NCBI GenBank assembly: GCA_002354555.1
Contig: DELT01000106.1
Span: 1-64,000, forward strand
Reading direction: 5' to 3'
Length of the DNA stretch: 64,000 bases
DNA from: Methylophaga sp. UBA2689
GTDB taxonomy: Bacteria > Pseudomonadota > Gammaproteobacteria > Nitrosococcales > Methylophagaceae
Made by a program: the position numbers and the translations under genes. The notes under the pieces are model-generated. The model had not been told where the DNA came from and did not search any database. It saw only the letters and a list, made by a program, of their open reading frames with translations. Shown here one piece after another: positions 55,728-64,000 of the stretch. Positions within the stretch are counted from its first letter, which is position 1, and the number at the start of each line of letters is the position of its first letter.

Positions 55728-56414
55728 ATGACCGAAGGTAAACGCCTCCGTCAGGTAAAAAGCTTTGTGAAACGTGAGGGTCGCTTAACCCCCGGTCAAC
55801 AAAAAGCACTGGATGTTTTATGGCCTAAGTTTGGCATTGAAGCCGATAACCAACCTATTGATATGCAAACTCTGTTTGGGCGTAAAGCTCCAGTGGTGTT
55901 TGAAATCGGATTTGGGAATGGCGCATCGCTGATTGAAATGGCCATACAACAACCGGAGAACGACTTCATCGGGGTGGAGGTGCATCGACCAGGTGTGGGA
56001 CAACTACTAAAAGCTATCGAAGAGAATAATTTAACTAATGTGCGGGTGGCCTGCACGGATGCAGTGGAATTACTCAAAAATCAAGTTGCGGATAATGCTT
56101 TGCATCGAGTGCAACTCTACTTCCCGGATCCATGGCATAAAAAACGTCATCATAAACGTCGAATTATCCAGCCAGCTTTTGTTGACGTCCTGGCACAAAA
56201 AATTCAGTCGGGCGGTTTTCTGCATATGGCAACCGACTGGCAGGATTATGCAGAACAAATGTTGCAGGATCTTTCAGCAAGTCATGATTTTATCAATACC
56301 AGCACATCAGATGATTTTATTCCACGGCCGGACTACCGTCCCTTAACCAAGTTTGAACAACGAGGTCATCGACTGGGACATGGAGTATGGGATTTATTAT
56401 TTCAACGTCGATAA
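55728..56414 (+). CDS. trmB: tRNA (guanine-N7-)-methyltransferase
   Basis: 228 residues. SAM-binding motif VFEIGFGNGASLIEMA, then FIGVEVHRPGVGQLLKA and LYFPDPWHKKRHHKRR, the tRNA-binding and catalytic region. It methylates G46 of tRNAs. Start after AAAGGTGAATTAA. Confidence 0.96.
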   Translation: MTEGKRLRQVKSFVKREGRLTPGQQKALDVLWPKFGIEADNQPIDMQTLFGRKAPVVFEIGFGNGASLIEMAIQQPENDFIGVEVHRPGVGQLLKAIEENNLTNVRVACTDAVELLKNQVADNALHRVQLYFPDPWHKKRHHKRRIIQPAFVDVLAQKIQSGGFLHMATDWQDYAEQMLQDLSASHDFINTSTSDDFIPRPDYRPLTKFEQRGHRLGHGVWDLLFQRR

Positions 56415-56493
56415 TTGTTACAAACTTGCTTCATTTGCATGCATAAGCTAGTTTTGCCTTATTAATAACTAACTCTTACCAGGTAACGCTGCC

Positions 56494-57795
56494 ATGACCA
56501 TGTCCCGAACAACCCAATTTGGTTTTTATCTTTTATTTGGGGCAGCCAGTAATTCTGCAGCCGCAGCGGGTTACGCCCTGATAGAACAAAGCATTACGGG
56601 GTTGGGTCGAGCCTTTTCAGGCAGTGCTGCAGTAGCGGATGATGCCAGTACTATTTTTTTCAATCCGGCTGGCATGACAAATTTATCCCGTAAAGAAATG
56701 AATATGGGGCTCAATCTGATAGCACCCCGAGCAGAGTTCTCTGATCGCGGTTCTAATGTCGATGGCACTCCCTTAACAGGTGGAGATGGCAGCAATGCCG
56801 GTGAACTGGCCGCAGTCCCTAATTTTTATTACGCTCATCCGTTAAATGACAAGACTGTCGTAGGAATTGGTGTTGGCGCGCCTTTCGGTCTGGTGACCGA
56901 TTATGGCGATAACTGGCAGGGGCGTTATCATGCGATTCGTTCGGATCTGCTTACGGTTAATATTAATCCCAGTATTGCTTTTAAAGCGACTGAAAAACTG
57001 TCATTGGGCTTTGGCGTAAATCTGCAATATATCGATCTGGAGCTCTCCCAGGCAGCTAACTTTGGTTCTTTTCAAGCTAACTCCCAAGGCAACGATGGAC
57101 GAGTAAAAGTCACTGCCGATGACTGGAGCTGGGGTTATAACCTGGGCATGACCTATCAGTTTACTGAAGCAACACGCATGGGCTTAAGTTATCGTTCAAA
57201 AATAACACATGACTTAACCGGTGAAGGCAAATTTCGCATACCGGAAGATGTGAGTGCTCCAGCAACAGCCGTAGGCTTTCAGGATGGAAATGTTGGCGGT
57301 CGGGTAACCTTGCCTGAATCGGCATCAATCGCTCTGGTTCACCAATTAAATTCACAATGGTCGGTTATGGCCGATGCCAGTTGGACTCGATGGAGCCGTT
57401 TTGAAGAGTTGCAGATTAATTCTGACGTTTCCAGGCTAAATACGCTTAAAGAAGAAGACTGGGAAAACTCTATGCGTTACGGGCTGGGCGTGGAATATAA
57501 AGCTAATGACCGATGGTCCTGGCGGGCGGGCGTCGCCTATGATGAAACACCGATCCCCAATGCTCAACGTCGAACTCCTCGAATTCCTGACAGTGATCGT
57601 ACTTGGTTGGCCTTGGGGGGAAGTTATCACTACAGCGATAATATAATTTTGGATGCCGCCTATACTCATATATTTATGAAAGACAGCAGCATTGAGGATA
57701 CATTCACAAGTGGCACTCAAACATATGAATTATCCGGTAAATATAAAAGTTCTGTCGATATCGTCGGCGTTCAATTACGGTGGCTTTTTGATTAA
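56494..57795 (+). CDS. fadL: FadL/OmpP1/TodX-family outer membrane transporter
   Basis: 433 residues with a signal peptide (about 1-25). The hatch segment YALIEQSITGLGRAFSG and IFFNPAGMTNLSR (NPA motif) are FadL hallmarks, and the protein ends in strand VDIVGVQLRWLFD. It would take up long-chain fatty acids or other hydrophobic compounds. The stop is 2 bp from the fadD-like start. Confidence 0.92.
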   Translation: MTMSRTTQFGFYLLFGAASNSAAAAGYALIEQSITGLGRAFSGSAAVADDASTIFFNPAGMTNLSRKEMNMGLNLIAPRAEFSDRGSNVDGTPLTGGDGSNAGELAAVPNFYYAHPLNDKTVVGIGVGAPFGLVTDYGDNWQGRYHAIRSDLLTVNINPSIAFKATEKLSLGFGVNLQYIDLELSQAANFGSFQANSQGNDGRVKVTADDWSWGYNLGMTYQFTEATRMGLSYRSKITHDLTGEGKFRIPEDVSAPATAVGFQDGNVGGRVTLPESASIALVHQLNSQWSVMADASWTRWSRFEELQINSDVSRLNTLKEEDWENSMRYGLGVEYKANDRWSWRAGVAYDETPIPNAQRRTPRIPDSDRTWLALGGSYHYSDNIILDAAYTHIFMKDSSIEDTFTSGTQTYELSGKYKSSVDIVGVQLRWLFD

Positions 57796-57797
57796 TC

Positions 57798-59612
57798 ATG
57801 TCTGTTGCCCATGATTACATTTCTCCGGATCAGGCCCAAACGCTATATGGTTTAGCTTGTGAACGGATAAAAAGAAGTCCTGATAAAGATGCCTATGGCT
57901 TTTTTGATAATGATAAGAAAAGTTGGGAAAGCTTAACTTGGCAACAGGTTGCTGATGAAATAACCCATTGGCAACAAGCGCTACACCAGGAAAATCTGCG
58001 TAAAGGTGATCGGGTTGCAATCAATTTACGTAATAGCAAAGAGTGGATATTTTTCGATCTGGCAGCCTTAAGTCTGGGGTTGGTAGTAGTGCCACTTTAC
58101 CCCGATGATCGACCAGATAACGTTGCATATATATTACAGGATGCTGATGTACGTTTATTGTTGGTGAACAGTCTCAGACAGTGGTCAGCCATTAAAGCCG
58201 TATTACCCGAAGAACACGCTGTTAAACGGGTAGTGCTGTTCCATGATGATTCAATAACAGATAACACATCTTCCATGACATCGCTGCAGAACTGGCTTGA
58301 TACAGCTTCTGCTGCTGAGTTGAAACTACCCCACTGTGCACCAGAACAATTGGCATCGATTATCTATACCTCTGGCACCACTGGCCGTTCAAAAGGGGTT
58401 ATGCTCAGCCATCATAATATGTTGTCGGTGGCCTATGGTTCGTTGCAGTTTTTTGAAATCCTGCCTGATGATGTTTTCTTATCTTTTTTACCACTGTCGC
58501 ACACATTGGAACGAACTGGCGGCTATTATCTGCCGATGATGGCTGGTTCAGAAGTAGTCTTCTCTCGCAGCATTCCCCTGCTTGCTGACGACATGAGGCA
58601 AGTTCAACCCACCATCATGATTGCTGTGCCCAGGATTTTTGAACGGATTTATGATCGCGTTCATAAACAACTTGCAGAAGGCAGCTGGCTTAAACGTCAA
58701 ATCTTCAAACTGGCGCTGGAGATCGGTTGGAAACGCTTTCAGTACCAGCAAGGGCGTAAATATTGGTCGCCTTCTCTGCTGTTATGGCCATTGCTGCACA
58801 AACTGGTGGTAACCAAATTTCATCAGCGTCTGGGCGGTAAACTGCGTTTAGCTGTCAGTGGTGGTGCTGCCCTACCCGCCCATGCCGCTAAAATGTTTAT
58901 TGGACTGGATTTAGTTCTGCTGCAGGGTTATGGCCTGACTGAGACCAGCCCGGTGATTAGTGTTAATGAACCTTCCAGCAATGATCCGGCCAGCGTAGGT
59001 CGCGCTATTCAGGGTGTAGAAGTCCGTATTGGCAAGGATGAAGAGCTTGAAGTAAAAGGTCCGGGCAATATGCTGGGCTATTGGAATAATCACAAAGCAA
59101 CGGCACAGACTATTGATGCTGATGGCTGGCTGCATACCGGCGATAAAGCCCACATCAGCGATAGCGGACATATTTATATTGTTGGCCGAATCAAAGATAT
59201 TCTGGTGCTCAATAATGGCGAAAAAGTACCACCTGCCGATATTGAAGCCGCCATAGTCAGCAATGGTCTGGTTGACCAGGCGTTAGTAGTCGGTGAAGGC
59301 CAATCTTATTTGGCCGCTTTACTGGTCATTAATGGCGAAAGTTGGCCGCAGATTGCACAGCAGCTTGGTTTGGATCCATTACAGAATGAAAGTCTTGGTT
59401 CCAAGGTTTTACAGCAGCATTTTGTGCGCTTACTCAGACAGTGGTTATTTGAATTTCCCGCCTATGCAAGGATTCGGCGAGTACATCTGACTTTGCAACC
59501 CTGGACGATCGAAAATGATTTGCTGACACCAACTTTAAAAGTTAAACGTGCGCTGGTTGAGCAACGGTATGATAAGGAAATTAAAGCCCTGTATCAGGAC
59601 ACCTCAAGCTGA
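57798..59612 (+). CDS. Long-chain fatty acid-CoA ligase (AMP-binding family)
   Basis: 604 residues. ATP/AMP motifs are IIYTSGTTGRSKGVMLSHHN, QGYGLTETSPVIS, DGWLHTGDKAHI and VLNNGEKVPPADIEA. Size and layout fit FAA1/FadD15-type long-chain acyl-CoA synthetases (COG1022). Together with the preceding FadL-like gene it forms a fatty-acid uptake and activation unit. It overlaps the convergent folC gene by 9 bp. Confidence 0.92.
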   Translation: MSVAHDYISPDQAQTLYGLACERIKRSPDKDAYGFFDNDKKSWESLTWQQVADEITHWQQALHQENLRKGDRVAINLRNSKEWIFFDLAALSLGLVVVPLYPDDRPDNVAYILQDADVRLLLVNSLRQWSAIKAVLPEEHAVKRVVLFHDDSITDNTSSMTSLQNWLDTASAAELKLPHCAPEQLASIIYTSGTTGRSKGVMLSHHNMLSVAYGSLQFFEILPDDVFLSFLPLSHTLERTGGYYLPMMAGSEVVFSRSIPLLADDMRQVQPTIMIAVPRIFERIYDRVHKQLAEGSWLKRQIFKLALEIGWKRFQYQQGRKYWSPSLLLWPLLHKLVVTKFHQRLGGKLRLAVSGGAALPAHAAKMFIGLDLVLLQGYGLTETSPVISVNEPSSNDPASVGRAIQGVEVRIGKDEELEVKGPGNMLGYWNNHKATAQTIDADGWLHTGDKAHISDSGHIYIVGRIKDILVLNNGEKVPPADIEAAIVSNGLVDQALVVGEGQSYLAALLVINGESWPQIAQQLGLDPLQNESLGSKVLQQHFVRLLRQWLFEFPAYARIRRVHLTLQPWTIENDLLTPTLKVKRALVEQRYDKEIKALYQDTSS

Positions 59613-60908
59613 GGCAGATAACGGCTTATTAATGAAACCCGGGATATGCCGCATGATGGCTTCTACAGTATGGAATGAGCCAAAAATTAGGATACGATCC
59701 CCTTCAATAGCATTGGCTGAAGCCAAATCATAGGCTTGTTCCACTACTTCACTGGTATGAATGCGATCATTGGAAATTTTACCTTGAAGGCCAATTGCCA
59801 AATCTTCTGCAGACTGACCCCTGCTTCCATTTAAGCCACCAAGAAACCAATTATCTATCACTGGAATCAAGGCATCAAAAACCGCTTGGCTGTCTTTATC
59901 ACGCAACATGGCAATGACTGCATGGGTTTTACCCTGGCAAGAAATTTCCATTAATAGTTTTGCCAGATTTTCAGCACCCTGTTGATTATGTGTTACATCA
60001 AAAATATGGGTAATGGGGCCATCAATCATCTGAAAACGGCCGGCAAGTCGGACGTGAGCTAACCCATCACGGATGGCTGTTTCATTGATTTTTTCCATTC
60101 CGGAATCTTTAAGCAGGCTGATGACCTGTAGCACAGCCGCGCTGTTCTGAATTTGATAACACCCCAGTAATGCAGGCAACGGTAATCCCGTGAATTGATA
60201 ATCGGCATTTTGCCAATGCCATAAATTTTTATCGGATTGAGCATTGAAATCTTTGCCGGCAATATACGCTGGTGATTCTAATTTCTGAGCAATCTCAATA
60301 ACTGTCTCTGGCGGAGAGTGTTCACTGCAAACTACAGGGTTGTGTGCCCGCATAATGCCGGCTTTTTCAATACCAATCTGTTCACGGGTATCCCCTAGCC
60401 AGACAGTATGATCCAGGCCAATAGGTGTGATTAACGCAATATCGGCATCAAACAGATTGACCGCATCAAGCCGTCCACCCATACCGACTTCCAAAATCGC
60501 GATATCAATATTCTGTCTACAGAAAATATCTGCTGCAGCGAGCGTGGCAAATTCGAAATAACTTAGAGAAATGTCACCCCTTGCGGTATCAATCCGCTCG
60601 AAAGCTTCGCATATCTGTTGATCCGTTGCTGTTTGACCATCAACTACGATGCGTTCGTTATAACGCAATAGATGCGGCGAGGTGTAACAGGCTGTTCGAT
60701 AGCCGGCAGCTGAGAGTATAGAAGCCAATAACGCAACAGAAGAGCCTTTACCGTTGGTACCGGCAACCGTTACTACCCGAAAAGGCAGTTTGTTGTCGGC
60801 ATACATTTGCTTCCAGACAGCACGAACCCGATCCAGGCCGGGATCTATCTCAGTAAAATGAAGCTTTTCCTGCCATGCCAGCCACTGTGGCAAGCTATTA
60901 AATCGCAT
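59604..60908 (-). CDS. folC: Dihydrofolate/folylpolyglutamate synthase
   Basis: 434 residues, the Mur-ligase fold. ATP loop VTVAGTNGKGSSVALL, then SPHLLRYNERI, EVGMGGRLDAVNLFD and DVTHNQQGAENL mark the family. It adds glutamates to folates. It lies 10 bp downstream of accD on the same strand, a common gammaproteobacterial arrangement. Confidence 0.95.
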   Translation of the reverse strand: MRFNSLPQWLAWQEKLHFTEIDPGLDRVRAVWKQMYADNKLPFRVVTVAGTNGKGSSVALLASILSAAGYRTACYTSPHLLRYNERIVVDGQTATDQQICEAFERIDTARGDISLSYFEFATLAAADIFCRQNIDIAILEVGMGGRLDAVNLFDADIALITPIGLDHTVWLGDTREQIGIEKAGIMRAHNPVVCSEHSPPETVIEIAQKLESPAYIAGKDFNAQSDKNLWHWQNADYQFTGLPLPALLGCYQIQNSAAVLQVISLLKDSGMEKINETAIRDGLAHVRLAGRFQMIDGPITHIFDVTHNQQGAENLAKLLMEISCQGKTHAVIAMLRDKDSQAVFDALIPVIDNWFLGGLNGSRGQSAEDLAIGLQGKISNDRIHTSEVVEQAYDLASANAIEGDRILIFGSFHTVEAIMRHIPGFINKPLSASA

Positions 60909-60918
60909 AAACTATGGT

Positions 60919-61776
60919 TTAAACAGCAATACGATTTTGCATCATGGTTAACAGATTATTCAGACGATCGCGCATTTCACGGCGGTCAATAATCATGTCG
61001 ATGGCACCATGTTCCAGCAAAAACTCACTGCGTTGGAAACCTTCTGGTAATTTTTCACGAACGGTCTGTTCGATAACGCGTGGACCAGCGAAACCAATTA
61101 AGGCTTTAGGTTCAGCCACATTGACATCACCCAGCATTGCCAGACTGGCTGAAACGCCACCCATAGTAGGATCGGTCATCACCGAAATAAACGGGATTCC
61201 AGCCTCTTCTAGTTGTGATAAGACAGCACTGGTTTTTGCCATTTGCATTAGTGAAAACAGGCCTTCCTGCATGCGTGCTCCACCACTGGCGGCAAAACAT
61301 ATCAACGGCAGTTTTTTCGCTAAAGCAACCTTTGCAGCACGGACAAATTTTTCACCGACCACGGAGCCCATTGAGCCCCCCATAAAACCAAAATCAAACG
61401 CAACAACCACAACAGGAAGGCCTTTAAGCGTGCCTTGCATGGCTAACAATGCATCATTCTCACCGGTATTTTTTTGCGCCTGGGTAATACGATCACGATA
61501 GCGTTTACTGTCTTTGAATTTAAGGGGGTCGACAGGCTTAACTTCGGTCCCAATTTCCTGGCGATTCTCTTCATCAAGAAAACTTTTCAGTCGATCACGG
61601 GCATTTATCCGTTGATGATGATCACATTTGGGACACACCATCTGATTACGCTCAAGCTCAGCCCGATAAAGCACATTGTCACATGCCGGACATTTGCACC
61701 AGACACCTTCAGGTACCGAGCGGCTGCGGCCACTGGTGCGGATTTTCGACGGTAGTAATCTTTCAAACCAACTCAT
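60919..61776 (-). CDS. accD: Acetyl-CoA carboxylase carboxyltransferase subunit beta
   Basis: 285 residues. A four-cysteine zinc ribbon ([10 protein letters not shown] ... CPKCDHH) precedes the carboxyltransferase domain ([46 protein letters not shown]). It acts with AccA in malonyl-CoA synthesis. The trpA stop lies 20 bp upstream. Confidence 0.96.
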   Translation of the reverse strand: MSWFERLLPSKIRTSGRSRSVPEGVWCKCPACDNVLYRAELERNQMVCPKCDHHQRINARDRLKSFLDEENRQEIGTEVKPVDPLKFKDSKRYRDRITQAQKNTGENDALLAMQGTLKGLPVVVVAFDFGFMGGSMGSVVGEKFVRAAKVALAKKLPLICFAASGGARMQEGLFSLMQMAKTSAVLSQLEEAGIPFISVMTDPTMGGVSASLAMLGDVNVAEPKALIGFAGPRVIEQTVREKLPEGFQRSEFLLEHGAIDMIIDRREMRDRLNNLLTMMQNRIAV

Positions 61777-61795
61777 TTTGTCACCTTATCGCTTA

Positions 61796-62623
61796 TTAGG
61801 CCGAGACGCTGGCTAAATCACGCGCATTAATTGCATGACGCATTTCAGCTAACAGACTTGCTACTGCTGCGGGTAATTCCTGCGGGCGATTGGAATGTTC
61901 TTCTATGCAACGTACCAAAGTACTGCCCACTACTACAGCATCAGCTACTTCCGCGACAGCTGCGGCTGAACGGCCATCTCTGATACCAAACCCCACACCA
62001 ACCGGTAACGAAGTGTATTTACGAATTTCTTCAAGTTTGGCGGTGACTTCATTAATTTCCAATGCGGCAGCACCCGTCACACCTTTGATCGAAACATAAT
62101 AAATAAAGCCTTTGGCATATTGGGCAATTTTCTGCATACGCTGTGCCGATGTCGTTGGCGCAACCAGGAAAATCGTATCAATATCATTTACGTCCATCAG
62201 TCGCAGGAATTCATCAGACTCTTCTGGTGGCATATCAACAGTCAAAACACCGTCCACCCCGACAGCCTGTGCTTTTTTGGCAAATTTTTCGTAACCCATT
62301 GCTTCAAGAGGATTGGCATATCCCATCAGCACAATTGGCGTATGGTTATTTTTTTCTCTGAACTGTTTCACCATATCCAGAATCGAATCCAGCGTGACAT
62401 CATTTTTCAATGCCCGTTCACAGGCCTTTTGGATCACAGGACCATCCGACATGGGGTCAGAGAAAGGTACACCAAGTTCGATAATATCGGCACCGGCATC
62501 CACCAAAGCATGTAACAGTGGTACGGTTACCCATGGTTCAGGATCACCTGCCGTCACATAAGGGATTAAAGCAGTTTGCCCATCTGCCTGAAGATTTTTA
62601 AAACATTCTTTAATACGACTCAT
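61796..62623 (-). CDS. trpA: Tryptophan synthase alpha subunit
   Basis: 275 residues, TIM barrel. Catalytic Glu49 and Asp60 are in IIELGVPFSDPMSDGP. It cleaves indole-glycerol phosphate and passes indole to TrpB. It starts 11 bp after trpB behind GAGGA. Confidence 0.97.
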   Translation of the reverse strand: MSRIKECFKNLQADGQTALIPYVTAGDPEPWVTVPLLHALVDAGADIIELGVPFSDPMSDGPVIQKACERALKNDVTLDSILDMVKQFREKNNHTPIVLMGYANPLEAMGYEKFAKKAQAVGVDGVLTVDMPPEESDEFLRLMDVNDIDTIFLVAPTTSAQRMQKIAQYAKGFIYYVSIKGVTGAAALEINEVTAKLEEIRKYTSLPVGVGFGIRDGRSAAAVAEVADAVVVGSTLVRCIEEHSNRPQELPAAVASLLAEMRHAINARDLASVSA

Positions 62624-62633
62624 TTTATATTCC

Positions 62634-63854
62634 TCAGAAATTCAGACCAGCCATGGCTGCAACCGTGTGCATGTCTTTATCACCACGTCCTGAAACATTA
62701 ATAAGAATACTTTGATCCGCTGACATCGTTGGGGCTAATTTTGAAACATAAGCCAATGCGTGGCTGGTTTCCAGAGCCGGAATAATGCCTTCAGTGCGTG
62801 TCAGTTCATGGAAAGCATCAAGAGCCTCAGTATCCGTGACTGTAACGTATTGTGCCCGGCCGATATCTTTCAACCATGCATGTTCAGGACCGACGCCAGG
62901 ATAGTCCAGTCCGGCTGAAATGGAGTGAGTTTCGGTAATTTGTCCCGCAGTATCCTGGATCAGGTAAGTTCGATTGCCATGCAATACGCCGGGAGTTCCG
63001 GCAGAAAGTGGAGCTGAGTGCTGCCCTGTCTGCAGACCATGACCAGCACCTTCAACACCAATCATTGCAACAGATTCATCTTCAATAAATGGATAGAACA
63101 GGCCAATGGCATTCGACCCACCACCGATACAGGCAACCAGCGTATCTGGCAGTTTGCCAGTGGTATTGATCATTTGCTGGCGGGCTTCACGACCAATTAC
63201 TGATTGGAAGTCCCGAACCATCGCTGGATAAGGATGTGGGCCGGCAACCGTACCGATAATATAAAAAGTGTCATCCACATTGGTGACCCAGTCACGCAAG
63301 GCTTCATTTAAAGCATCTTTGAGCGTTTTTGACCCAGACTGAACCGGTACCACTTCTGCACCTAAAAGCTTCATTCGGTAAACGTTCATTGCCTGGCGCT
63401 CAACATCTTCTGCGCCCATATAAACCACACATTCCATACCTAAACGGGCGGCAACCGTAGCGGTCGCTACACCGTGCTGTCCCGCACCTGTTTCAGCGAT
63501 AATACGGGTTTTACCCATACGCTTAGCCAGCAAAGCCTGACCAATCGTGTTGTTAACTTTATGGGCGCCGGTATGATTGAGATCCTCACGCTTAAGATAG
63601 ATCTGGGCTCCACCCAGTTTCTTTGTCCAGTTTTCAGCATGATATATAGGTGATGGACGGCCTACAAAGTCAGCCAGATCTTTATCCATTTCAGCTTGGA
63701 AGTTTGGATCATTTTTATACTGTTTATAGGCTTCTTCTAGCTCATAAATAGCACCCATCAGGGTTTCGCCAACAAAGCGACCACCATAAGGTCCAAAATG
63801 ACCTAATTCATCTGGGTAGTTTTTAAAATAGTCATCAATCTGTATATCAGGCAT
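62634..63854 (-). CDS. trpB: Tryptophan synthase beta subunit
   Basis: 406 residues. PLP-binding Lys99 in [23 protein letters not shown], and the phosphate-binding GGGSNAIG are intact. It condenses indole with serine. Overlaps trpF by 8 bp and leads to trpA. Confidence 0.97.
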   Translation of the reverse strand: MPDIQIDDYFKNYPDELGHFGPYGGRFVGETLMGAIYELEEAYKQYKNDPNFQAEMDKDLADFVGRPSPIYHAENWTKKLGGAQIYLKREDLNHTGAHKVNNTIGQALLAKRMGKTRIIAETGAGQHGVATATVAARLGMECVVYMGAEDVERQAMNVYRMKLLGAEVVPVQSGSKTLKDALNEALRDWVTNVDDTFYIIGTVAGPHPYPAMVRDFQSVIGREARQQMINTTGKLPDTLVACIGGGSNAIGLFYPFIEDESVAMIGVEGAGHGLQTGQHSAPLSAGTPGVLHGNRTYLIQDTAGQITETHSISAGLDYPGVGPEHAWLKDIGRAQYVTVTDTEALDAFHELTRTEGIIPALETSHALAYVSKLAPTMSADQSILINVSGRGDKDMHTVAAMAGLNF

Positions 63855-64000
63855 TTGCCACCTCTCGCATGAATGCGCTTATTTTATTATTACTTTTAAG
63901 TCCTTTCGACTCTTCTACACCGCCGCTTACATCCACTGCATAAGGCGAGACCTGCCGAATAGCTTCTGCAACGTTTTCAGTTGTCAGACCACCGGCTAAT
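63847..64000 (-). CDS. trpF: Phosphoribosylanthranilate isomerase, C-terminal end (cut by window edge)
   Basis: The last 50 codons are in the window: [20 protein letters not shown], then [20 protein letters not shown] and ending FMREVANA. The LAGGL..NV and AVDVSGGVE segments are the TrpF substrate-phosphate site. The stop overlaps trpB by 8 bp, giving trpF-trpB-trpA. Confidence 0.95.
   Translation of the reverse strand, partial: LAGGLTTENVAEAIRQVSPYAVDVSGGVEESKGLKSNNKISAFMREVANA

Noticed and set aside
1..64000. tRNA, rRNA genes, CRISPR arrays and complete insertion sequences
   Set aside because: No tRNA-like cloverleaf, rRNA segment, evenly spaced direct repeats, or transposase frame was seen. 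Reading was by eye, so short or degenerate copies could be missed.

Overview
The window looks like a chromosomal segment of a gammaproteobacterium of moderate GC. Support comes from the dapA-bamC-purC order, the smpB/ratA/ratB neighbourhood, accD-folC next to trpFBA, and a tmRNA tag reading ANDNNYALAA. An edd-eda pair beside methylotroph-like accessory genes makes a Methylophaga-like (Thiotrichales/Piscirickettsiaceae) source plausible. That placement is inference and was not checked by any search.

Layout. 1-3.1 kb: start of speA and a rimB-rimK-aspartoacylase-like operon. 3.2-5.9 kb: a type IV pilin with a sigma-54 promoter, a PglL/PilO-type O-oligosaccharyltransferase and a cluster of intergenic repeats. 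5.9-9.9 kb: purC, an MBL hydrolase, bamC and dapA, with bcp divergent. 10-21 kb: chemoreceptor, TPR-oxygenase, a DUF457 membrane protein, alanine dehydrogenase with a QseBC-like two-component system, a Crp/Fnr regulator and a PAS-GGDEF protein. 21-29 kb: umuDC, a YqaA membrane protein, a BON-MscS channel, a PQQ-type dehydrogenase lipoprotein, an HPF-like protein and a decayed defence locus (DUF2971 plus a 47-codon hsdM remnant). 29-41 kb: a metallophosphoesterase, AraC and degenerate GGDEF regulators, then one operon for organic phosphate use: TonB receptor, two-propeller phytase, exbB, exbD, tonB, phoX. It is headed by a clear PHO box. 41-48 kb: msrBA, an APC permease, ssrA (tmRNA) and smpB, an NSS transporter, ratA, rnfH. 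48-53 kb: a ferritin-like DUF455 protein, an unaccompanied OppB-type permease, a rhodanese, and a possible RiPP/metal module (exported protein whose only cysteines form CGCP, MNIO/DUF692 enzyme, DUF2063 partner). 53-64 kb: eda-edd, trmB, fadL-fadD, folC, accD, trpA, trpB, and the end of trpF.

Main points. (1) The tmRNA gene is split in its T-loop by a 270-nt insert that has the core of a group I intron: R- and S-like elements, P8 and P9 hairpins with GNRA loops, U at the 5' splice site and a terminal G. (2) The phytate operon couples substrate import, hydrolysis and its own Ton energiser behind one PHO box. (3) The MNIO-DUF2063 pair lacks a recognisable DUF2282 precursor but sits directly behind an exported CGCP protein. 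(4) Several remnants and repeat clusters mark turnover in the accessory stretches.
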